A stretch of DNA of 64,000 bases from the NCBI RefSeq assembly GCF_001279585.1, contig NZ_LGEC01000114.1:372001-436000 (forward strand), given 5' to 3'. Within the stretch, counting starts at the first letter, position 1. Every line of letters starts with the position of its first letter. The notes under the pieces are model-generated. The model had not been told where the DNA came from. It ran no database searches and was given only the letters and a program-made list of their open reading frames with translations. Source of the stretch: Nocardiopsis sp. NRRL B-16309. Its GTDB lineage: Bacteria > Actinomycetota > Actinomycetes > Streptosporangiales > Streptosporangiaceae. The position numbers were made by a program, and so were the translations under genes. Below are positions 61,812-64,000 of the stretch, piece by piece.

Positions 61812-61839
61812 ACCACACGAACGACGAAGGGGCTTGCCC

Positions 61840-62796
61840 ATGCGCGCCATCCAGATCACCGAGTTCGGCGGACCCGAGGTCCTCGTGCCCACCGAACTGC
61901 CCGACCCCGAGCCGGGCCCCGGCCAGATCCTGATCGACGTCGCGCGCGCGGGCATCAACTACGCGGACACCCACCAGGCGGAGAACAGCTACCTGGCTCC
62001 CTCGTCCCTGCCCATGGTGCCGGGCGCCGAGGTCGCGGGCCGCGCGCCCGACGGCCGCCGCGTCGTCGCCCTGACCTCCGGGGGCGGCTACGCCCAGCGC
62101 ACCGCGGCCGACCCGGCGATGTGCTTCGACATCCCCGACGACGTCTCCGACGAGGCCGCGCTGGCCCTGGTCGTCCAGGGCGCCACCGCGTGGGTCCTGC
62201 TGCGGCGCACCGCCCGCATGGACCCGGGCGAGTCCGTGGTCGTGCACGCCGCGGCCGGCGGCGTGGGCACGCTCGCCGTCCAGCTCGCGAAGGCCTTCGG
62301 CGCCGGCCGGGTCATCGCCGTGGCCAGCAGCGAGGCCAAGCGCAAGTACGCGCTCGACCTGGGCGCCGACGCCGCCGTGGACTCCGCCGCCCCCGACATG
62401 ACCGCGGCGCTCATCGAGGCCAACGAGGGCAGGCGCGTCGACATCGTCCTGGACATGGTCGGCGGCCGGGTGACCGACGAGAGCGTGCGCGCCCTGGCCC
62501 CGTTCGGCCGCCTGGCCTTCTACGGGATGGCCTCGCGCGAGGCGCCCAAGCCCGTCCAGCTGCCCAACCTCATGCGCTTCTCCACGACCGTGGGCGGCAT
62601 GTGGCTCCCGCACGCCTGGCTGCTGCCGGGTGACGTGGTCGGCCAGGCGATGGGCGAGCTGATGGCGATGGTGAGCGACGGGCGGCTGCGCCCCGTGCTC
62701 GGCGAGTGCTACCCGCTGTCCGAGGCGCGCCGGGCGCACGAGGCACTGCGGGCCCGCGGCACCATCGGCAAGCTCACCCTCGACCCCTCGGCGTAG
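61840..62796 (+). CDS. MDR-family quinone oxidoreductase-like protein
   Basis: The 318-residue protein has the MDR N-terminal GroES-like fold (MRAIQITEFGGPEVLVPTEL, GINYADTHQAEN). A Rossmann fold with VVHAAAGGVGTLAVQLAKAF for NADPH follows. No zinc ligands are seen, so it belongs to the zinc-independent quinone oxidoreductase group. ATG at 61840. It is divergent from the carboxylesterase, and the shared intergenic region contains two operator-like palindromes. Confidence 0.9.
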   Translation: MRAIQITEFGGPEVLVPTELPDPEPGPGQILIDVARAGINYADTHQAENSYLAPSSLPMVPGAEVAGRAPDGRRVVALTSGGGYAQRTAADPAMCFDIPDDVSDEAALALVVQGATAWVLLRRTARMDPGESVVVHAAAGGVGTLAVQLAKAFGAGRVIAVASSEAKRKYALDLGADAAVDSAAPDMTAALIEANEGRRVDIVLDMVGGRVTDESVRALAPFGRLAFYGMASREAPKPVQLPNLMRFSTTVGGMWLPHAWLLPGDVVGQAMGELMAMVSDGRLRPVLGECYPLSEARRAHEALRARGTIGKLTLDPSA

Positions 62797-62924
62797 GACG
62801 GGCCCGGCCGTCCGTGCGCCCGCGGCGTCCGTGCGCCCTCGGCGCCCGTGCGCCAGGGGCCACCGCGCTCCACCGGCCGCGCGGGCGCCGCGGACCGCCG
62901 GAGCCGGTGCGGCCGGGCGGCCCG

Positions 62925-63824
62925 TCAGGACCGCTCGGCCGCCACCGCCGCGCGCACGGCCGGGGCGACCTCGGCCGCGAACAGCTCGACCTGCCGTACG
63001 GGCTCCTCGGCGGGGCCGAAGACGAAGGTGTCCATGCCGTGGACCAGCACCAGCTCGGTGAGCTGCTCGACCCACTGCTCGACGGGGCCGTCGAGGAACC
63101 CGCGGGAGGCGCCGCCGGTGATGGTGCCCCACACGTTGTAGGCGCGCCGGATCGACGCCGGGTCGCGCCCGACCCGGGCCGCGCCCGCGTCGATGCGCGC
63201 CTGCATGTCGCGCAGCCGGTCCGGGCCGGCGTATCCGCTGGAGGGGAGCCACCCGTCGGCCATCCGCCCCAGCGCGTCGAGCAGCCGCGGCCCGAGCACG
63301 CCCAGCCAGATCCCCATGTCGTGGACCGGTCTGGGCCCCGGTTTGACCCCCGCGAGCCGGTAGTGCCTGCCCTCGTAGCGCACCGAGCGCGCCTCCGACC
63401 ACAGCAGGCGCACGACCTCGACCGCCTCGATCAGGGCGTCGGCGGCCTCCCTCGGGCCGCGCCGCGGCCCGCCCATGGCCACCACCGCCTCCCAGAACGC
63501 CCCGGCGCCCAGGCCGAGCTCGAATCGGCCCCCGGAGAGCACGTCCAGGCTGGCCGCGGACGTGGCGATGACCGCGGGCGGGCGCAGCGGCAGGTTGGCC
63601 ACGTCGGGGAAGACGCGCAGCCGCTCGGTGCGCGCCAGGACGGTGGCCATCAGGGTCCACGTGTCCAGGTGCCGGCGCTGGTAGGGATGGTCCTGGAACC
63701 CGGCGAACTCCAGCCCGCCGTGCTCGGCCGCGGCGATCACGCCCCACAGTTCGCGCAGGGACCCGGCGTCGGCGTTCGGGGACGGGAACACCCCGAACTC
63801 CACCTCGCGTCCGTAGTCGGTCAT
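62925..63824 (-). CDS. LLM-class flavin-dependent (probably F420) oxidoreductase
   Basis: The 299-residue luciferase-like TIM barrel starts MTDYGREVEFGVFPSPNADA. It contains FQDHPYQRRHLDTWTLMATV, LARTERLRVFPDVANLPLRP and LDVLSGGRFELGLGAGAFWE. Actinobacterial members often use F420H2 or FMNH2; substrate unknown. ATG at 63824. It lies 12 bp or so from the acetyltransferase on the same strand and may be cotranscribed. Confidence 0.88.
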   Translation of the reverse strand: MTDYGREVEFGVFPSPNADAGSLRELWGVIAAAEHGGLEFAGFQDHPYQRRHLDTWTLMATVLARTERLRVFPDVANLPLRPPAVIATSAASLDVLSGGRFELGLGAGAFWEAVVAMGGPRRGPREAADALIEAVEVVRLLWSEARSVRYEGRHYRLAGVKPGPRPVHDMGIWLGVLGPRLLDALGRMADGWLPSSGYAGPDRLRDMQARIDAGAARVGRDPASIRRAYNVWGTITGGASRGFLDGPVEQWVEQLTELVLVHGMDTFVFGPAEEPVRQVELFAAEVAPAVRAAVAAERS

Positions 63825-63839
63825 CCGGACTCCCCTCCC

Positions 63840-64000
63840 CTACTCGGCCGACCCGTACACGAGGTCGGCGTAGTCGCGGTGTCTCTGGATCCAGCCCTTG
63901 ACGAACGGGCACAGCGGCAGCACCTTCAGTCCGCGCGAGCGCACGTCGTCCAGCGCCGCGCGCACCAGGGCGCCGCCCAGCCCCCGGCCCTCGAAGGCGG
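63840..64000 (-). CDS. GNAT acetyltransferase (partial, 5' end outside window)
   Basis: The visible C-terminal 53 residues contain FEGRGLGGALVRAALDDVRS, the acetyl-CoA-binding loop, and LKVLPLCPFVKGWIQRHRDY before a stop at 63842-63840. This pattern is typical of short YjdJ/YidJ-like GNAT proteins. Confidence 0.82.
   Translation of the reverse strand, partial: AFEGRGLGGALVRAALDDVRSRGLKVLPLCPFVKGWIQRHRDYADLVYGSAE

Noticed and set aside
1..64000. tRNA genes as integration targets, CRISPR arrays, insertion sequences
   Set aside because: No tRNA-like fold, no regularly spaced short repeats with unique spacers and no transposase were found by reading both strands.

Overview
The window is high-GC actinobacterial DNA. 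Third codon positions are strongly G/C and GTG/TTG starts are frequent. It carries a SepH cell-division gene, a probable coproporphyrin ferrochelatase with C-terminal cysteines, a BTAD/AfsR-type regulator and an F420-type luciferase-like oxidoreductase. The gene set suggests Nocardiopsis or a relative (Streptosporangiales), but this is inferred from gene content only; no 16S rRNA gene is present.

Chromosomal left part (1-28.4 kb). It starts with the 5' part of an OmpR-type response regulator running off the left edge. Next come an inositol-monophosphatase-like enzyme, an S9 peptidase, ferrochelatase and an FAD sugar-lactone oxidase. A membrane protein is divergent from sepH. Two bacterial PH-domain membrane proteins precede a DrrAB-type ABC exporter pair and a 1124-residue AfsR-like regulator. 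A YbhB-like lipoprotein with an acidic insert, a very large repetitive membrane-anchored protein and a SulP transporter fused to a beta-carbonic anhydrase follow. The part ends with small hypotheticals and a macrolide 2'-phosphotransferase-like gene.

Mobile block (28.73-48.83 kb). The 3' end of rnpB (RNase P RNA, minus strand, 48802-49192) is the integration site of a stack of elements. Three copies of a 27-bp rnpB-derived core lie at 28730, 33076 and 48802, and an integrase 3' end sits immediately left of each. Only the rightmost integrase is complete. The 33.1-48.8 kb element looks intact. It has a plus-strand transfer module (Spd-like membrane proteins, an FtsK/SpoIIIE-type Tra and a cluster of TAGACCC repeats just after tra that resembles a clt locus). 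It also has a minus-strand replication module (AlpA/Xis-like protein, zinc-finger protein, DUF2742-like protein, SF3 helicase and a nested palindrome that could be the origin). A repressor and a tyrosine integrase complete it. It therefore reads as a hybrid between an actinomycete integrative conjugative element and a phiRv1-like phage satellite. The 28.7-33.1 kb segment is a deleted older relative carrying an McrA-like HNH nuclease, a low-GC membrane/coiled-coil gene, a NUDIX hydrolase and a truncated GntR regulator joined to an integrase tail.

Chromosomal right part (48.8-64 kb). After rnpB come a histidine phosphatase, a CdsZ-like zinc-ribbon coiled-coil protein and a Nif3-like protein, all on the minus strand. 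Then come endonuclease IV, small hypotheticals, the Tex RNA-binding protein, a CocE/X-Pro dipeptidyl-peptidase next to an ATP-grasp ligase, a type B carboxylesterase, an MDR oxidoreductase, an LLM-class oxidoreductase and the 3' end of a GNAT acetyltransferase. No tRNA, rRNA, CRISPR array or insertion sequence was seen.
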